Shown here: one piece after another, positions 6,770-17,103 of the stretch
Numbering within the stretch: the stretch's first letter is position 1
Layout of the letters: each line of letters starts with the position of its first letter
Source of the DNA: Alishewanella tabrizica
GTDB lineage: Bacteria > Pseudomonadota > Gammaproteobacteria > Enterobacterales > Alteromonadaceae
Direction of reading: 5' to 3'
Length of the DNA stretch: 64,000 nt
Assembly (NCBI RefSeq): GCF_014652375.1
Contig: NZ_BMYR01000008.1
Location: 1-64,000 of the forward strand
Position numbers and translations under genes: made by a program
Notes under the pieces: generated by a model
The model's database searches: none
What the model was told of the DNA's origin: nothing
What the model saw: the letters and a program-made list of their open reading frames with translations, nothing else

Positions 6770-7927
6770 CTAAGGCCGATTTAGCCAAAGCAGCGGGTTT
6801 ACGGCTTCGCCTTTTTCGCGAATTTCAAAATACAAGCCGGGATCGGCTTGGCCACCACTGGCGCCTACAAGCGCAATGGCTTCGCCCGCGTTAATGCGAT
6901 CGCCAGGCTGTTTTAACAGTGTTTGATTGTGGCCATACAACGACATAAAGCCTGCACCATGGTCTAACACAATAACCCAGCCATAGCCTTTGAGCCAATC
7001 GGCGTAGATCACTCGGCCATCAGCAATGGCTTGTACATTGGCGCCATTTATACCTTGGATCAGGATCCCACGTGAGGCATTGGCGCCTTGTCGGCTTTGT
7101 CCAAAACGTTGCAGCAAGCTGCCTTTGAGTGGCCAAGGAAATTTACCCTTGCCAGCGCCTAACCCTGCCATATCCTTGCTAAGTTCAGCTAAGCGGCGTA
7201 ACTCGTTAATGGTGTCTTGCAAGCTGCTCTCATTTTGTCGCAAATAGGTAAGCTGATTCCCTTGCTTGGCCAACAGTGCTTGCAATTCACTTATCGACTC
7301 TTGCTGGCTGGCTCTGGCTTGTGTGAGTTGCTGTTGTTGTTGTTCTAATGCATTTAGCTCACGCGTGATCAGGTTTTGTTGAGCGGCGAGTTTGGCTACC
7401 ACTTGTTCTAAGTCTTGTACGGTTTGGTTTATCGTGGCTAGCTGCTGCATGCGCGCTTGATTAAAGTACTGGTAGTATGTGAGTACACGCTCTAGCTTGC
7501 CGGTATCTTGTTGGTTTAAGAGCAGGCGCGAGTAATCATGCTGCCCCATGCTGTAGGCACTTTTTAACTGCGCAGCTAGCAGCGTTTGTTGCTCAGTAAG
7601 CTGTTGTTGTAATTGTTTTTGCTGCGTATCTAGCCGTGTACTTTCTTGTTCTAACTGTTGTTTGCGTAATGTCGTTTGGCGCACCTTTAAGGCGGCTTCA
7701 GCTAAGGCTTTATCGGCTTGTTGCAGTGTTTTTTCGGCTTGTTGTAATTGCCGGCGTTGCTGCCGCAATTGTTGTTCGGTTTGCTTAATTTCTTGTTGTA
7801 CCTGTTGCAGTTCTTTTTCTGCACCCGGTTTTTGTTGTGCGTGCGCTGGCAATTGCCACACAAAGCAAAACACCAGTGCACAAAAACACCGGTGTAAGCA
7901 TAGACTTGTGGCGCGTCGTAAAGGCAT
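6770..7927 (-). CDS. envC: Murein hydrolase activator EnvC
   Basis: A 385-aa periplasmic protein: signal peptide (residues 1-30), long Gln-rich coiled coil (about 31-250), and a C-terminal LytM/M23 domain (about 285-380). The metal-binding residues of active LytM enzymes are missing: the usual H-x-G-x-D position reads GILIQG and the HxH position reads LYFEI. That is the known state of EnvC, which activates the amidases AmiA/AmiB at the septum instead of cutting peptidoglycan. Its ATG overlaps the gpmI stop by one base (TAATG), suggesting translational coupling. Confidence 0.93.
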   Translation of the reverse strand: MPLRRATSLCLHRCFCALVFCFVWQLPAHAQQKPGAEKELQQVQQEIKQTEQQLRQQRRQLQQAEKTLQQADKALAEAALKVRQTTLRKQQLEQESTRLDTQQKQLQQQLTEQQTLLAAQLKSAYSMGQHDYSRLLLNQQDTGKLERVLTYYQYFNQARMQQLATINQTVQDLEQVVAKLAAQQNLITRELNALEQQQQQLTQARASQQESISELQALLAKQGNQLTYLRQNESSLQDTINELRRLAELSKDMAGLGAGKGKFPWPLKGSLLQRFGQSRQGANASRGILIQGINGANVQAIADGRVIYADWLKGYGWVIVLDHGAGFMSLYGHNQTLLKQPGDRINAGEAIALVGASGGQADPGLYFEIREKGEAVNPLLWLNRP

Positions 7928-9471
7928 TAAGCGAGTTGCATCAACACTTTGCCACTCATTTCGGCAGGTTTGGGTAAGCCTAATAAATGCAGCATGGTTG
8001 GGGCGATATCACTTAAAATACCGCCTTCTACTACTGAGGCTGCCCGCCCTACATAAATTAAGGGCACTGGGCCGCTGGTATGTGCCGTATGCGCTTGGCC
8101 TGATTCAGGATCTTGCATCATCTCGGCATTACCATGATCGGCCGTGATTAAACATTCGCCGCCAACCTCTTTTAAGGCAGTAACTACGCGGCCAATACAG
8201 TGATCAACGGCTTCAACGGCTTTAATGGCAGCACTCATGATCCCGGTATGGCCAACCATGTCGCCATTAGGATAATTACAAATGATGACATCGTATGTGC
8301 CACTGTGAATGGCGTCTACAAGCTTATCCGTGAGCTCAGCCGAGTTCATTTCTGGCTGGAGATCGTAGGTGGCCACTTGCGGTGAAGGGATTAAAATACG
8401 CTCTTCACCTGCAAATACGTCTTCACGCCCCCCTGAAAAGAAGAAGGTGACGTGCGCATATTTTTCGGTTTCAGAAATGCGTAATTGGGTTTTGTTATGT
8501 TTTGCTAACCATTCACCTAACACGTTATTTAAGCTTTCTGGCGGATAAGCGCAAGGTGCCTGAATGTCGGCAGCGTACTCGGTCAGCATAACAAAACGGC
8601 TTAAGTGTGGTGTGGCTTCACGGCTAAAACCGTTAAACGCCGGATCAACAAAGGCGCGGGTAAACTGACGGGCGCGATCGGCTCTAAAATTCATAAAAAT
8701 GAGCGCATCGCCATCTTGCATGCTAACAGGTACGCCCGCGGGGCTGAGAATGGCTGAGGCTTTTACAAACTCGTCGTTTTCATCACGCGCATAAGCCGCT
8801 TCAAGCGCGTCGCTGGCGCGGGTGAACTGGTAAAACCCTTTACCTTGGGTAAGAAGATCATAGGCTTGCTGTACACGATCCCAGCGCTTGTCACGGTCCA
8901 TGGCAAAATACCGGCCAATAATTGACGCAATTTGGCCACTGCCACTTTGGGCAAAATGGTTTTCAAGTCGGCTAATGGCGTCTGCTGCACTGCGTGGTGG
9001 CGTGTCGCGACCATCTAAAAAGGCGTGTACATAAATCTGGGTGGCACCCTGTTGCTCGGCTAATTTCACCATGGCTAAGATATGATCTTCGTGGCTATGC
9101 ACCCCACCTGGCGATAGCAAGCCCATAATATGCACTGCTTTTTGCTTCGACACCGCCAGTTGCACGGCATCAACCAATACCGGATTAGTGAAAAAATCGC
9201 CATCGGCTATGGCTTTGGTAATACGGGTAAAATCTTGATATACCACGCGGCCCGAGCCAAGATTAACATGGCCAACTTCGGAGTTGCCCATTTGACCATC
9301 GGGTAAGCCTACATCTAAGCCAGAGCCAGAAATTAAACTGTGTGGATACTGTTGCCAGAGGCTATCCATAACGGGCGTATTGGCTTGAGCGATCGCATTA
9401 TTTTCACGTTGTTCGCGGTAGCCCCAGCCGTCAAGAATCAGTAACACCAAGGGTTTTTTCGGTTGGCTCAT
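7927..9471 (-). CDS. gpmI: 2,3-bisphosphoglycerate-independent phosphoglycerate mutase
   Basis: A 514-aa enzyme interconverting 3- and 2-phosphoglycerate in glycolysis, cytoplasmic and manganese-dependent. Seen: [10 protein letters not shown] at the N-terminus, the phosphoserine loop [10 protein letters not shown], and ADHGNAEMM near the C-terminus, all metal or phosphate ligands of the alkaline phosphatase superfamily. The start at MSQPKK is chosen because GGAGA lies 4-8 bases upstream; in-frame codons further upstream would add 47 unusual residues. It heads the gpmI-envC-yibQ operon and is divergent from yibN. Confidence 0.96.
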   Translation of the reverse strand: MSQPKKPLVLLILDGWGYREQRENNAIAQANTPVMDSLWQQYPHSLISGSGLDVGLPDGQMGNSEVGHVNLGSGRVVYQDFTRITKAIADGDFFTNPVLVDAVQLAVSKQKAVHIMGLLSPGGVHSHEDHILAMVKLAEQQGATQIYVHAFLDGRDTPPRSAADAISRLENHFAQSGSGQIASIIGRYFAMDRDKRWDRVQQAYDLLTQGKGFYQFTRASDALEAAYARDENDEFVKASAILSPAGVPVSMQDGDALIFMNFRADRARQFTRAFVDPAFNGFSREATPHLSRFVMLTEYAADIQAPCAYPPESLNNVLGEWLAKHNKTQLRISETEKYAHVTFFFSGGREDVFAGEERILIPSPQVATYDLQPEMNSAELTDKLVDAIHSGTYDVIICNYPNGDMVGHTGIMSAAIKAVEAVDHCIGRVVTALKEVGGECLITADHGNAEMMQDPESGQAHTAHTSGPVPLIYVGRAASVVEGGILSDIAPTMLHLLGLPKPAEMSGKVLMQLA

Positions 9472-9690
9472 AACATCTCCATAAGCAAATCTGTGCACAA
9501 GAAACTGCTGAAAAGAATAAGATGTGTATCTTACCGTTTTTTTGATATTTCTCCAGTAATCATTCGCATTTGAGGCCGGTGTGTTGCTAAACGGGCGACG
9601 GAGGGTGTGCATTTTTTTAGCTGTAGAATTAGCTTAAAATCGGTATACTCAGCGCTGTTTTTAATTAGCAACCTAAAGAAAAGTGAAGTT

Positions 9691-10125
9691 ATGAACCAAT
9701 TTATCGAATTTATTGGCAATCACCCTTTATTAAGTGGCATTTGGGCGTTGTTGTTGGTGTTGATTGTTGTGAGTTGGTTAAAGTCGATGTTTTCGTCTAT
9801 TAAAGCCATTTCACCCACACAATTAACGTTATTAGTTAATCGCGAAAATGCAACGGTTGTGGATATTCGCAACGATACAGAGTACCGCAAAGGACATATT
9901 ACCGATGCGGTTAACCTAACGCAGGGCGATATTGATAACCAAAAATTGGCAGGCCTTGAAAAGCAAAAAGATGCGCCCATTATTGTAGTATGTCAGGCGG
10001 GTATGAGTGCTTCTAAAGCGGCCGCGTCTTTGGCTAAACTAGGCTTTACAAAAGTCTCAATATTACAGGGTGGCATGGGTTCATGGACCGGTGCTAGCCT
10101 GCCAGTGGTTAAATCAAAGAGGTAA
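9691..10125 (+). CDS. yibN: Membrane-anchored rhodanese-like protein YibN
   Basis: A 144-aa protein with an N-terminal membrane helix (residues about 12-32) and a single rhodanese domain (about 48-140). The active-site loop reads VVCQAGMSA, with the catalytic Cys that would carry a persulfide. The start is the ATG giving MNQFIEFIG, typical for the family. It sits 2 bases before grxC in a yibN-grxC-secB-gpsA operon. The physiological sulfur acceptor is not established. Confidence 0.9.
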   Translation: MNQFIEFIGNHPLLSGIWALLLVLIVVSWLKSMFSSIKAISPTQLTLLVNRENATVVDIRNDTEYRKGHITDAVNLTQGDIDNQKLAGLEKQKDAPIIVVCQAGMSASKAAASLAKLGFTKVSILQGGMGSWTGASLPVVKSKR

Positions 10126-10127
10126 TA

Positions 10128-10385
10128 ATGGCAGAAGTCACTATTTACACCAAAGCGTATTGTCCTTATTGTGTGCGTGCTATCGGTTTGCTGCGCGATA
10201 AAAAAGTGGCTTACGAAGAAATTCGGATCGATCTGCAGCCAGAGCGTCGTGATGAGATGATTGCTCGAGCAGGTGGCCGTACTACGGTGCCCCAGGTTTT
10301 TGTAAACAACCAACATTTGGGCGGTTGCGACGATATTGTTGCCTTAGATGCTGCAGGCAAACTAGACCCGTTATTACAATCATAA
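10128..10385 (+). CDS. grxC: Glutaredoxin 3
   Basis: An 85-aa thioredoxin-fold protein with the CPYC active site (Cys12 and Cys15), TVPQVF (cis-Pro loop) and GGCDD glutathione-binding motifs. It reduces disulfides and glutathione adducts in the cytoplasm using glutathione. Its length is normal for the family. It lies 2 bases after yibN and 31 before secB, an order conserved in gammaproteobacteria. Confidence 0.95.
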   Translation: MAEVTIYTKAYCPYCVRAIGLLRDKKVAYEEIRIDLQPERRDEMIARAGGRTTVPQVFVNNQHLGGCDDIVALDAAGKLDPLLQS

Positions 10386-10416
10386 TTACACGTATAACAT
10401 TAGAATAGGATTTATC

Positions 10417-10905
10417 ATGGCCGAACAACAAGCAAGCGGCGTAGCAGTGGATCAGGCTGCGCAGGGTTTACAATTCGCAATTCAGCGTATTTTTGTAAAA
10501 GATATTTCATTCGAAGCGCCAAATGCCCCGGCTATCTTTCGTAAAGAATGGAAACCAGAAGTAAAATTAGACTTAGATACTCGCAGCGACAAAATTGAAG
10601 ATAACGTATATCAGGTAATTTTATCGTTAACGGTAACCACTACCGTTGGTGACGAAACCGCCTTTTTATGCGAAGTGCAACAGGCCGGTATTTTCTCTAT
10701 TGGTCAATTAGAAGAAACGCAAATGGCTCATATGTTGGCGTCATTCTGCCCGAATATTCTTTTCCCGTATGCGCGTGAAGCCGTTTCTAACTTAGTTAAC
10801 CGTGGTACCTTCCCACAGTTAAATTTAGCACCTGTTAACTTTGATGCGTTGTTTGCTCAATATTTACAGCAGCGTCAGGGCGAAACTCAGCAGCTGAATG
10901 CGTAA
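10417..10905 (+). CDS. secB: Protein-export chaperone SecB
   Basis: A 162-aa tetrameric cytoplasmic chaperone that keeps preproteins unfolded and hands them to SecA. Family features seen: [16 protein letters not shown] near residues 24-39, [19 protein letters not shown] and the [11 protein letters not shown] segment. AGGA precedes the ATG. Its stop codon directly abuts the gpsA start, so the two are probably coupled. Confidence 0.96.
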   Translation: MAEQQASGVAVDQAAQGLQFAIQRIFVKDISFEAPNAPAIFRKEWKPEVKLDLDTRSDKIEDNVYQVILSLTVTTTVGDETAFLCEVQQAGIFSIGQLEETQMAHMLASFCPNILFPYAREAVSNLVNRGTFPQLNLAPVNFDALFAQYLQQRQGETQQLNA

Positions 10906-11916
10906 ATGTTGCAGCCATCTGCAATAACCGTGCTTGGCGCAGGCTCTTATGGCACTGCGCTAGCCATTTGCCTTGCACGCAATGGCAATACCATTACCCT
11001 TTGGGGCCGTAACAGTGCCGAAATAGCGCTGATGCAGCAGCAAGGGGTTAATCAGAAGTATTTACCTGACACGGTGTTGCCACCAAGCTTACAGCTTACC
11101 GATTCGTTATCCGATGCCATTGCCAGTAGTAGCGATATTCTGGTGGTTGTGCCCAGCCATGCCTTTGCAGAAACCTTGCAAGCGATAAAACCGCTATTGC
11201 CTACGCAGGCAAGAGTGGCATGGGCAACTAAGGGTTTAGAACCCGAAACGGGTCGTTTACTGCAAGATGTAGCAAGAGAGGTGTTAGGTGATGCCATTTC
11301 GTTAGCGGTATTATCGGGCCCCACGTTTGCAAAAGAAATGGCGGCGGGCTTGCCCACGGCCATTTCGTTATCTTCGACGGATGCGGCATTTATTTCGCGT
11401 TTGTCCGATTTGTTGCATTGTGCCAAAACGTTTCGGGTGTATACCAACACCGACTTTATTGGTGTGCAATTAGGTGGGGCGGTAAAAAACGTGATTGCAA
11501 TTGGCGCGGGCATGGCCGATGGCGTGGGGTTTGGTGCCAATGCGCGCACCGCCCTGATTACGCGTGGTTTAGCCGAAATGAGCCGGTTAGGCTTGGCGCT
11601 GGGTGCTCAAAAGGATACCTTTATGGGCATGGCGGGCTTAGGTGATCTGGTATTAACCTGCACCGATAACCAATCGCGCAATCGCCGTTTTGGGTTGTTA
11701 TTGGGACAAGGTAAAGCGGTAGACGACGCTATGCAGACCATTGGTCAAGTAGTGGAAGGGTATCGTAATGCCAAAGAAGTGTTTAATTTAGCGCAGCGAG
11801 TGGGTGTTGAAATGCCGATCACTGAGCAAATTTATAACGTGTTGTACCAAGGTAAAAATGTCAAACTTGCAGCGCTAGATTTGCTGGGCCGCGAGCGTAA
11901 AGACGAAATCAGCTAG
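10906..11916 (+). CDS. gpsA: Glycerol-3-phosphate dehydrogenase [NAD(P)+]
   Basis: A 336-aa cytoplasmic enzyme making sn-glycerol 3-phosphate from dihydroxyacetone phosphate for phospholipid synthesis. The N-terminal Rossmann loop [29 protein letters not shown], the catalytic-lysine region [13 protein letters not shown] and [10 protein letters not shown] are all present. The ATG follows the secB stop with no gap. A strong intrinsic terminator follows, ending the operon. Confidence 0.96.
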   Translation: MLQPSAITVLGAGSYGTALAICLARNGNTITLWGRNSAEIALMQQQGVNQKYLPDTVLPPSLQLTDSLSDAIASSSDILVVVPSHAFAETLQAIKPLLPTQARVAWATKGLEPETGRLLQDVAREVLGDAISLAVLSGPTFAKEMAAGLPTAISLSSTDAAFISRLSDLLHCAKTFRVYTNTDFIGVQLGGAVKNVIAIGAGMADGVGFGANARTALITRGLAEMSRLGLALGAQKDTFMGMAGLGDLVLTCTDNQSRNRRFGLLLGQGKAVDDAMQTIGQVVEGYRNAKEVFNLAQRVGVEMPITEQIYNVLYQGKNVKLAALDLLGRERKDEIS

Positions 11917-11977
11917 CAATCAGCTTACAACTAGCAGCTTACAACTAGCTCACATTGCCGCTTGTTTTTATGTTAGC

Positions 11978-12006
11978 AAAATGGCGGTGTTTACACCGCC
12001 ATTTTT
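11978..12006 (+). terminator. Intrinsic terminator after gpsA
   Basis: A 12-bp stem (AAAATGGCGGTG/CACCGCCATTTT) with a TTTA loop is followed by T residues, about 60 bases after gpsA. Its A/T-rich flanks could also let it work on the other strand for the facing GGDEF-EAL gene. Confidence 0.85.
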
Positions 12007-12076
12007 GTTTATGTTGCCTTTTTATTCTGGAACTTCTGTTGATGCAGGTATTGTTGTTCGTATAGTGGTAGTGCGT

Positions 12077-13990
12077 TTACTGGTTGGCGGCTTTAACATT
12101 GAGCAAGCTATTTTCATGCAGCAATAATTGCCCAATTTCATCAGCAGGAACTGCGCGGCTAAAACGATGGCCTTGTTGCGCATCACATCCCATTACATGC
12201 AGTAAATACGCCTGCATTTCAGTTTCGATATTGGCCGCAGTAACTTCTAACTCTAGGTAACCCGCTAAACGAATCAAGGTGGCGCAAATATTGCGCTGTT
12301 GCTCTTGCTGCTCAATATATTTAATGAGCGCAGGGGCTAACTTAATGCCATGCAAAGGTTGCTGTTTGAGTTGGGTAAAAGACGATACTCCTTCGCCAAA
12401 ATTATCTAATATCAGCTTAAAGCCTAGACGATCTAAACTATGCATCCGTTCGCGTAGCCAGATGGTGGGCTGTGAGAATATGGATTCTGATAACTCTAGC
12501 TCAAAATGCGTGGCACTGATTTCAGCATCTTCCAGCGTGCTTTGCATAAAGGTAATAAAATCGGGTTGCTCAAATTGTTGGCTTGAAATATTCAGCGATA
12601 ATCTGCCCCGCATTAAACCGGTTTGTAACCAGTATTTAACTTGCTGACAGGCTTTACGAAACACCAATCGGTCTAAACTGATCACTAAGCCTGTGTCGTG
12701 AAGTAGCGGCATAAAAGTCGGTGGCGGTAACATGCCCCGGCGTGGGCTTGGCCAGCGCAACAAGGCTTCAAAACCGATAATGCGGTTGCTGCTTATGCTA
12801 AACTTAGGTTGATAATATAGTTCAAAATCACCTTGCGCGGCGCTGCGATACAGTTCGGCTTCCATCGCCAAATAATCGGGTGAGTTTTGTTGGCTGGCGC
12901 TATCAGCAAAACATAATCTGTTTTGCCCCAGCGTAGTGGCTTTACGCGCGGCTTTTTCGGCGCTTTTAATCAGAGACTCTGCATCTTGACCGTCGTTCGG
13001 GCTGATACTCACCCCTAAACCGATGTCAATGCCCGCAAAAATCTGCTCATCAGCAGGATTGTCAAAACTGGCTAAAATTTTGTGCGCCAGTTGATTCAAA
13101 TAAATGGTACTGTTTTCGTCGCATAAATGTGGCGGGATCAGCAAGGTAAAGCTGTCAGCTTGATAACGTGCCAGTAATAACTTTTGCGGTAGTGCTGCTT
13201 GAATTCGCGTCGCAATTTCACCAATCTGTTGTGCGTAGCTGATTTGCTCAGTAAGTGGGTAATCATGCTGTGCAGGCGAAAGCTTAATGTAAAACACTGC
13301 AACGGCAGGGAAATAATCGTTACAGCTCTGTAAGACCATCGTCAGGTGTTCTTCAAACAGACGTTTGTTTGGGAGCTGAGTGTCTTTGTCAGTGATATCG
13401 TGCTGCAGGTGTTGTTCGTTTTGGCGGCGCAAAGTACTTACGTTTTGGCCATAAAGTAACACAACAGGCGGGCGCAATTTGTCAGGCTGTAGCATTTGCA
13501 AGCTTAATTGTAATGCCTCGGCGTGTTGTTCGCTGACTAACCAAGCTTCTCCTTGCCATTTGCCTTCTGTACGAAGCTGCTGCTTGATGTCATTATCTAA
13601 GGGCTCTTTGCCCTGGGCATCGGCATACAACGATAATGGGCCTGATACGGTGGTACTGTCTGCATTTTTTAAAATACGTTTGAGGGTACTGCTGCCATTT
13701 TGAAAACTGAGATTCCGATCCAGTAAGGCGATAATACCAGGCGTGTCAGTAAGCAGTTGGTTAAAACTGGTACGCAGCCTCTCCAGTTTTACACCACGAC
13801 GCGTTAGGGTATGTAATGAGAGTAAAAAAGCGAGCACCAAAAGGCAAAGTACTACTGAGAGCAATAATAAAGCGCCCTCTAAAAACGCATTGCTTTCTGC
13901 CATTACAGGTAAAGAAAGCGTACTTAGCGCTAGTAGCACAGAGGTAGCGCAAACTAAAATTTTTTGTCGGGCCATTACGAAACTATCCAC
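12077..13990 (-). CDS. Membrane protein with degenerate GGDEF and EAL domains
   Basis: A 637-aa protein with two N-terminal hydrophobic segments (about 10-31 and 35-62), a PAS-like region, a GGDEF-like domain (about 200-365) and an EAL domain (about 375-625). The GGDEF signature is replaced by YQADSF, so cyclase activity is unlikely. The EAL motif EALLRW, LNIS and ETEMQ are kept, but the metal-binding DDFG motif reads DNFGEG, so phosphodiesterase activity is doubtful. The GTG start is supported by AAGGA 7 bases upstream. A c-di-GMP receptor or regulatory role (LapD or CsrD style) is possible but unproven. Confidence 0.83.
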   Translation of the reverse strand: MDSFVMARQKILVCATSVLLALSTLSLPVMAESNAFLEGALLLLSVVLCLLVLAFLLSLHTLTRRGVKLERLRTSFNQLLTDTPGIIALLDRNLSFQNGSSTLKRILKNADSTTVSGPLSLYADAQGKEPLDNDIKQQLRTEGKWQGEAWLVSEQHAEALQLSLQMLQPDKLRPPVVLLYGQNVSTLRRQNEQHLQHDITDKDTQLPNKRLFEEHLTMVLQSCNDYFPAVAVFYIKLSPAQHDYPLTEQISYAQQIGEIATRIQAALPQKLLLARYQADSFTLLIPPHLCDENSTIYLNQLAHKILASFDNPADEQIFAGIDIGLGVSISPNDGQDAESLIKSAEKAARKATTLGQNRLCFADSASQQNSPDYLAMEAELYRSAAQGDFELYYQPKFSISSNRIIGFEALLRWPSPRRGMLPPPTFMPLLHDTGLVISLDRLVFRKACQQVKYWLQTGLMRGRLSLNISSQQFEQPDFITFMQSTLEDAEISATHFELELSESIFSQPTIWLRERMHSLDRLGFKLILDNFGEGVSSFTQLKQQPLHGIKLAPALIKYIEQQEQQRNICATLIRLAGYLELEVTAANIETEMQAYLLHVMGCDAQQGHRFSRAVPADEIGQLLLHENSLLNVKAANQ

Positions 13991-14205
13991 AAAACTGTCC
14001 TTGATGAATTTCTGACCAATATTGACTATAGATGCTTTTTCGCATTAGGCATAGCTGAAGAATTAAATTATTTGCTATTCTTGCGCCCTGTAGCCCATAC
14101 ACCTTATTACAATGCTGTAAAATAGCAAGTTAAGCGCACTTTTGCATGATGCTTATTTAAGCACTCATAGTACATATTTATTAGGTATTACTAAAGGTTT
14201 TTCTG

Positions 14206-14670
14206 ATGTTTCATGTTGCTTTGTTTGAACCGCGCATTGCGCCTAATACGGGAAATATTATCCGGTTGGTGGCCAATAATGGTTGTCAGTTACATATAAT
14301 TGAGCCTATGGGCTTTGATTTTGAAGAGAAAAAGCTACGTCGTGCCGGTTTAGATTATCATGATCTTGCCCGGGTTACCCGCTACGCAAATTATGCAGAG
14401 TTTGCCCAAGCAATGCAGGGCCGCCGGATTTTCGCGGTGACCACAAAAGGCAAGGCATTTTATCATCAGGTGCAGTATCAAGCCGGTGATGTCCTGTTGT
14501 TTGGTTCTGAAACCTCGGGATTACCCGACAGTGTGCGCGACAGTTTGCCGGCTGAGCAAAAAATTCGGGTGCCGATGCAACCCGATGCCCGCAGTTTAAA
14601 TTTGGCTAATAGCGTGGCGATTGTCAGCTATGAAGCGTGGCGTCAGTTGGGTTATCACGGCGGTATCTAA
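14206..14670 (+). CDS. trmL: tRNA (cytidine(34)-2'-O)-methyltransferase
   Basis: A 154-aa SPOUT methyltransferase that 2'-O-methylates the wobble base of tRNA-Leu isoacceptors with S-adenosylmethionine. Seen: [13 protein letters not shown] (motif 1), [11 protein letters not shown] (motif 2) and [15 protein letters not shown] (motif 3), which form the trefoil-knot cofactor site. Its length is typical. It is divergent from the GGDEF-EAL gene and its stop is 5 bases from that of pldB on the other strand. Confidence 0.95.
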   Translation: MFHVALFEPRIAPNTGNIIRLVANNGCQLHIIEPMGFDFEEKKLRRAGLDYHDLARVTRYANYAEFAQAMQGRRIFAVTTKGKAFYHQVQYQAGDVLLFGSETSGLPDSVRDSLPAEQKIRVPMQPDARSLNLANSVAIVSYEAWRQLGYHGGI

Positions 14671-14674
14671 TAAG

Positions 14675-15694
14675 CTATTGCTGCGCGGCGATAAACTGAT
14701 TAATCGCCGTGAAGGCTTGCTGGCGCACAGTGTCGTGCTCCATCAATATTTCGTGCTTAGCCGTGGCAAGTTGAACTAGGTTTTTGGGTAACGCGCTCGG
14801 TAATTGCGTAAACCACTGTTGCTGCGCGTTATTCGCTACAACGCTATCGTCGGCGGCTTGTAGCAATAATACCGGTGTAACGCAGTGTGCGGCGTGTAAC
14901 CGAAGTTGGCGCATCGCCTGTATCGCTTGCTCTAACCAGTGCACGGTAACGCCCCCTAACTGTAATTGCGGTTCGGTTTGATAACACTGCCGCAAGGCCT
15001 GATAGCGCGCGATACTACTGGTGAGCTCATTTTGCGCAAAAGGTTTATCTCGATAGGCATGTTGCCGCGGAAAATAGCGAAACTCGGTGGGCGCTAAACG
15101 GCGTATTACCCGGCAATACAACAGTGCCGCGGGTTCTGCCAGTTGGCGTGGTATTGCGCCGGTATAAATACCGAACATCGGCGAACACAGTACCGCAGCG
15201 CTAAAAAAACGATGCCAATTTTGCCAACGCGGTAACGTGATTAACGCTGCCCCGATAGCCGCGCCCATGGAATGCGCAAGCAACAAATGTTGTTGATAGC
15301 CTTGCGGCTTCACTATATCGCGCAAAAACGTATTAAGATCTTGCTGATAATCGGCAAAATCTGCGACATAGCCAAGTTGTGCGTCTGGGAGCATCCGTCC
15401 CGATCGCCCTTGTCCCCGATGATCTAAAATAAAAACGCTATAACCTGCTTGGCTAAGTTCATAGATCACTTCGGTATACTTAATCGCGGTTTCTATACGG
15501 CCACTGCTAATCACCCAGGCGTGTTTTGCGCCAGGGGTAGGGCAGTAAGTGTAATGAATAGGCACCCCCGCAGCGCCAATAAATTCACCATGTTGCAGCG
15601 TTCGCCAAAATGGCAAGAGTACCTGTGACCAGTGTTCAGCAAGGTGTGGCTCGCTGCTAAGGGGGCGGATTGCCGGAAAATGTAATACAGACAT
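14675..15694 (-). CDS. pldB: Alpha/beta hydrolase, lysophospholipase L2-like
   Basis: A 339-aa serine hydrolase resembling PldB, which cleaves lysophospholipids at the inner membrane. Seen: GEFIGAAGVPIHY, SGRIETAIKYTE, the oxyanion/GRS region LDHRGQGRSGR, and the nucleophile elbow AHSMGAA. A C-terminal DDS (about residue 280) and an AKHE His supply Asp and His candidates. I prefer the ATG of MSVLHFP; a TTG ten codons upstream is possible, and neither has a strong ribosome site. It is convergent with trmL. Confidence 0.82.
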   Translation of the reverse strand: MSVLHFPAIRPLSSEPHLAEHWSQVLLPFWRTLQHGEFIGAAGVPIHYTYCPTPGAKHAWVISSGRIETAIKYTEVIYELSQAGYSVFILDHRGQGRSGRMLPDAQLGYVADFADYQQDLNTFLRDIVKPQGYQQHLLLAHSMGAAIGAALITLPRWQNWHRFFSAAVLCSPMFGIYTGAIPRQLAEPAALLYCRVIRRLAPTEFRYFPRQHAYRDKPFAQNELTSSIARYQALRQCYQTEPQLQLGGVTVHWLEQAIQAMRQLRLHAAHCVTPVLLLQAADDSVVANNAQQQWFTQLPSALPKNLVQLATAKHEILMEHDTVRQQAFTAINQFIAAQQ

Positions 15695-15741
15695 CTGCGT
15701 AATATTATCGCTTCTGCGTGCCAAGCTAATAGCATAGGCGT

Positions 15742-17103
15742 CTAAGTTATATTAAGTGTAACATTGACGAGTAAGCCTCCGCCAGCAGGAAGGCTAGCAC
15801 TGACCTCGCCTTGGTGTTGGCGAATAATTTGTGCCACGATGGCCAGCCCTAAGCCGGTGCCACCTGTGCTGCTGGTACGGCTATCACTGACCCGGAAAAA
15901 AGGTAAAAAGATATTTTTTACTAAATGCGCCGGGATCCCCGGGCCATTATCTTGGATTGTCAGCGACAATTGCTGCCCTTGCACTGTAATGGTGCATTGA
16001 ATATGGCTGTTGCTGGGGCTGTACTTGATGGCGTTACGCAAGATATTTTCAATAGCGCGGCCCAGTAAGCGACTGTCGGCGTTAAGCCAGACTTGTTCGG
16101 GGGCATGCAACGTGATTTGCTGTTGCTTAGCGTCTGCGTCTAATTGATTAATACTGATCACTTCTTCCATTAGCGCCACGATATCACAGGCGTGCCTGTC
16201 TAATTGGTATTGGCCAGCGTCTAAGCGGCTGTAGGTAAGCAACTCGTCTAGCATTAAGTCGAGGCGCTCTAGCTCATTTTTTAATCGGGGTAATTGTTGT
16301 AAATCTTGTTGGCGCTCGGTCAGGCCTATCGCTAATTGGGCTCTGGCGAGCGGAGAGCGCAGTTCATGAGAGATGTCACGTATTAAACGCTGCTGATTTT
16401 GTAACAAGGCACTAATTTGCTCGGCCATGGTATTGAAACTACGTCCTAATTGGCCTAGTTCATCTTTGCGTCGGGCTAATTTGGGAACGCGGCTGTCTAA
16501 CTGGCCTGCTGCAAACTGTAAATTGTGTTGTACCAGTTCGCGCAGTGGGCGTGAGATCGAAATCGCCAAAATAAAACTGGCAGCGGCCGAGGTAAGTAAA
16601 AGCAGTAAAATTAAAATAGGCTCAGACAAACTGCTTAAGCGCCACCAAGGTTGCGCTGGCCGTTGGCGCACTTGGTATAATGCCACTTGTTCGCCTGCTA
16701 CATTTAGCAGAAACGGCCCAGCTAAATGGGTATTATTATGCCGTAGCAAACGCGGGCGATTTAACTGATTCAGTTCAATCAGCCAGTTATAGTTAAAATT
16801 ACGGGGTAACACATTAGGTGTTAATAGCGTGTTTTCTGCCACGTCGATCACGACCCAGCGCGTGTCGGTTTGCTGGCTAAGCTTTTGCAATAAACGGGGT
16901 AATGAAGGCTGTCGACTCAAGCGATTGACGTCTTGTTGAATTTGCCCTACCACTTGCGGTGGTAAGCGCCGTATATCAGTTTCTTCCATCAATTGGCGGC
17001 TTAATAGCAGGGTTAAGGTAACGGTAAGCAATAACACCAACCAGAACCAGATAAAAATACGGCCTGCTAAGGAATTAACTGGATTAAGCCAATGCAGTGT
17101 CAT
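15742..17103 (-). CDS. cpxA: Envelope-stress sensor histidine kinase CpxA
   Basis: A 453-aa inner-membrane kinase: first membrane helix (about 12-32), periplasmic sensor (about 33-160), second helix (about 160-182), HAMP, HisKA with RDISHELRSPL, and an HATPase domain with NAIKY, DNGPGIP and GTGLGLAI boxes. It phosphorylates CpxR in response to envelope protein stress. Its start overlaps the cpxR stop (ATGA), showing an operon. The divergent cpxP-like gene supports the Cpx identity. Confidence 0.9.
   Translation of the reverse strand: MTLHWLNPVNSLAGRIFIWFWLVLLLTVTLTLLLSRQLMEETDIRRLPPQVVGQIQQDVNRLSRQPSLPRLLQKLSQQTDTRWVVIDVAENTLLTPNVLPRNFNYNWLIELNQLNRPRLLRHNNTHLAGPFLLNVAGEQVALYQVRQRPAQPWWRLSSLSEPILILLLLLTSAAASFILAISISRPLRELVQHNLQFAAGQLDSRVPKLARRKDELGQLGRSFNTMAEQISALLQNQQRLIRDISHELRSPLARAQLAIGLTERQQDLQQLPRLKNELERLDLMLDELLTYSRLDAGQYQLDRHACDIVALMEEVISINQLDADAKQQQITLHAPEQVWLNADSRLLGRAIENILRNAIKYSPSNSHIQCTITVQGQQLSLTIQDNGPGIPAHLVKNIFLPFFRVSDSRTSSTGGTGLGLAIVAQIIRQHQGEVSASLPAGGGLLVNVTLNIT

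Noticed and set aside
7662-8147. 161-codon Cys-rich frame antisense to envC and gpmI
   Set aside because: The Cys richness comes from reading the Gln-rich coiled coil of EnvC on the opposite strand.
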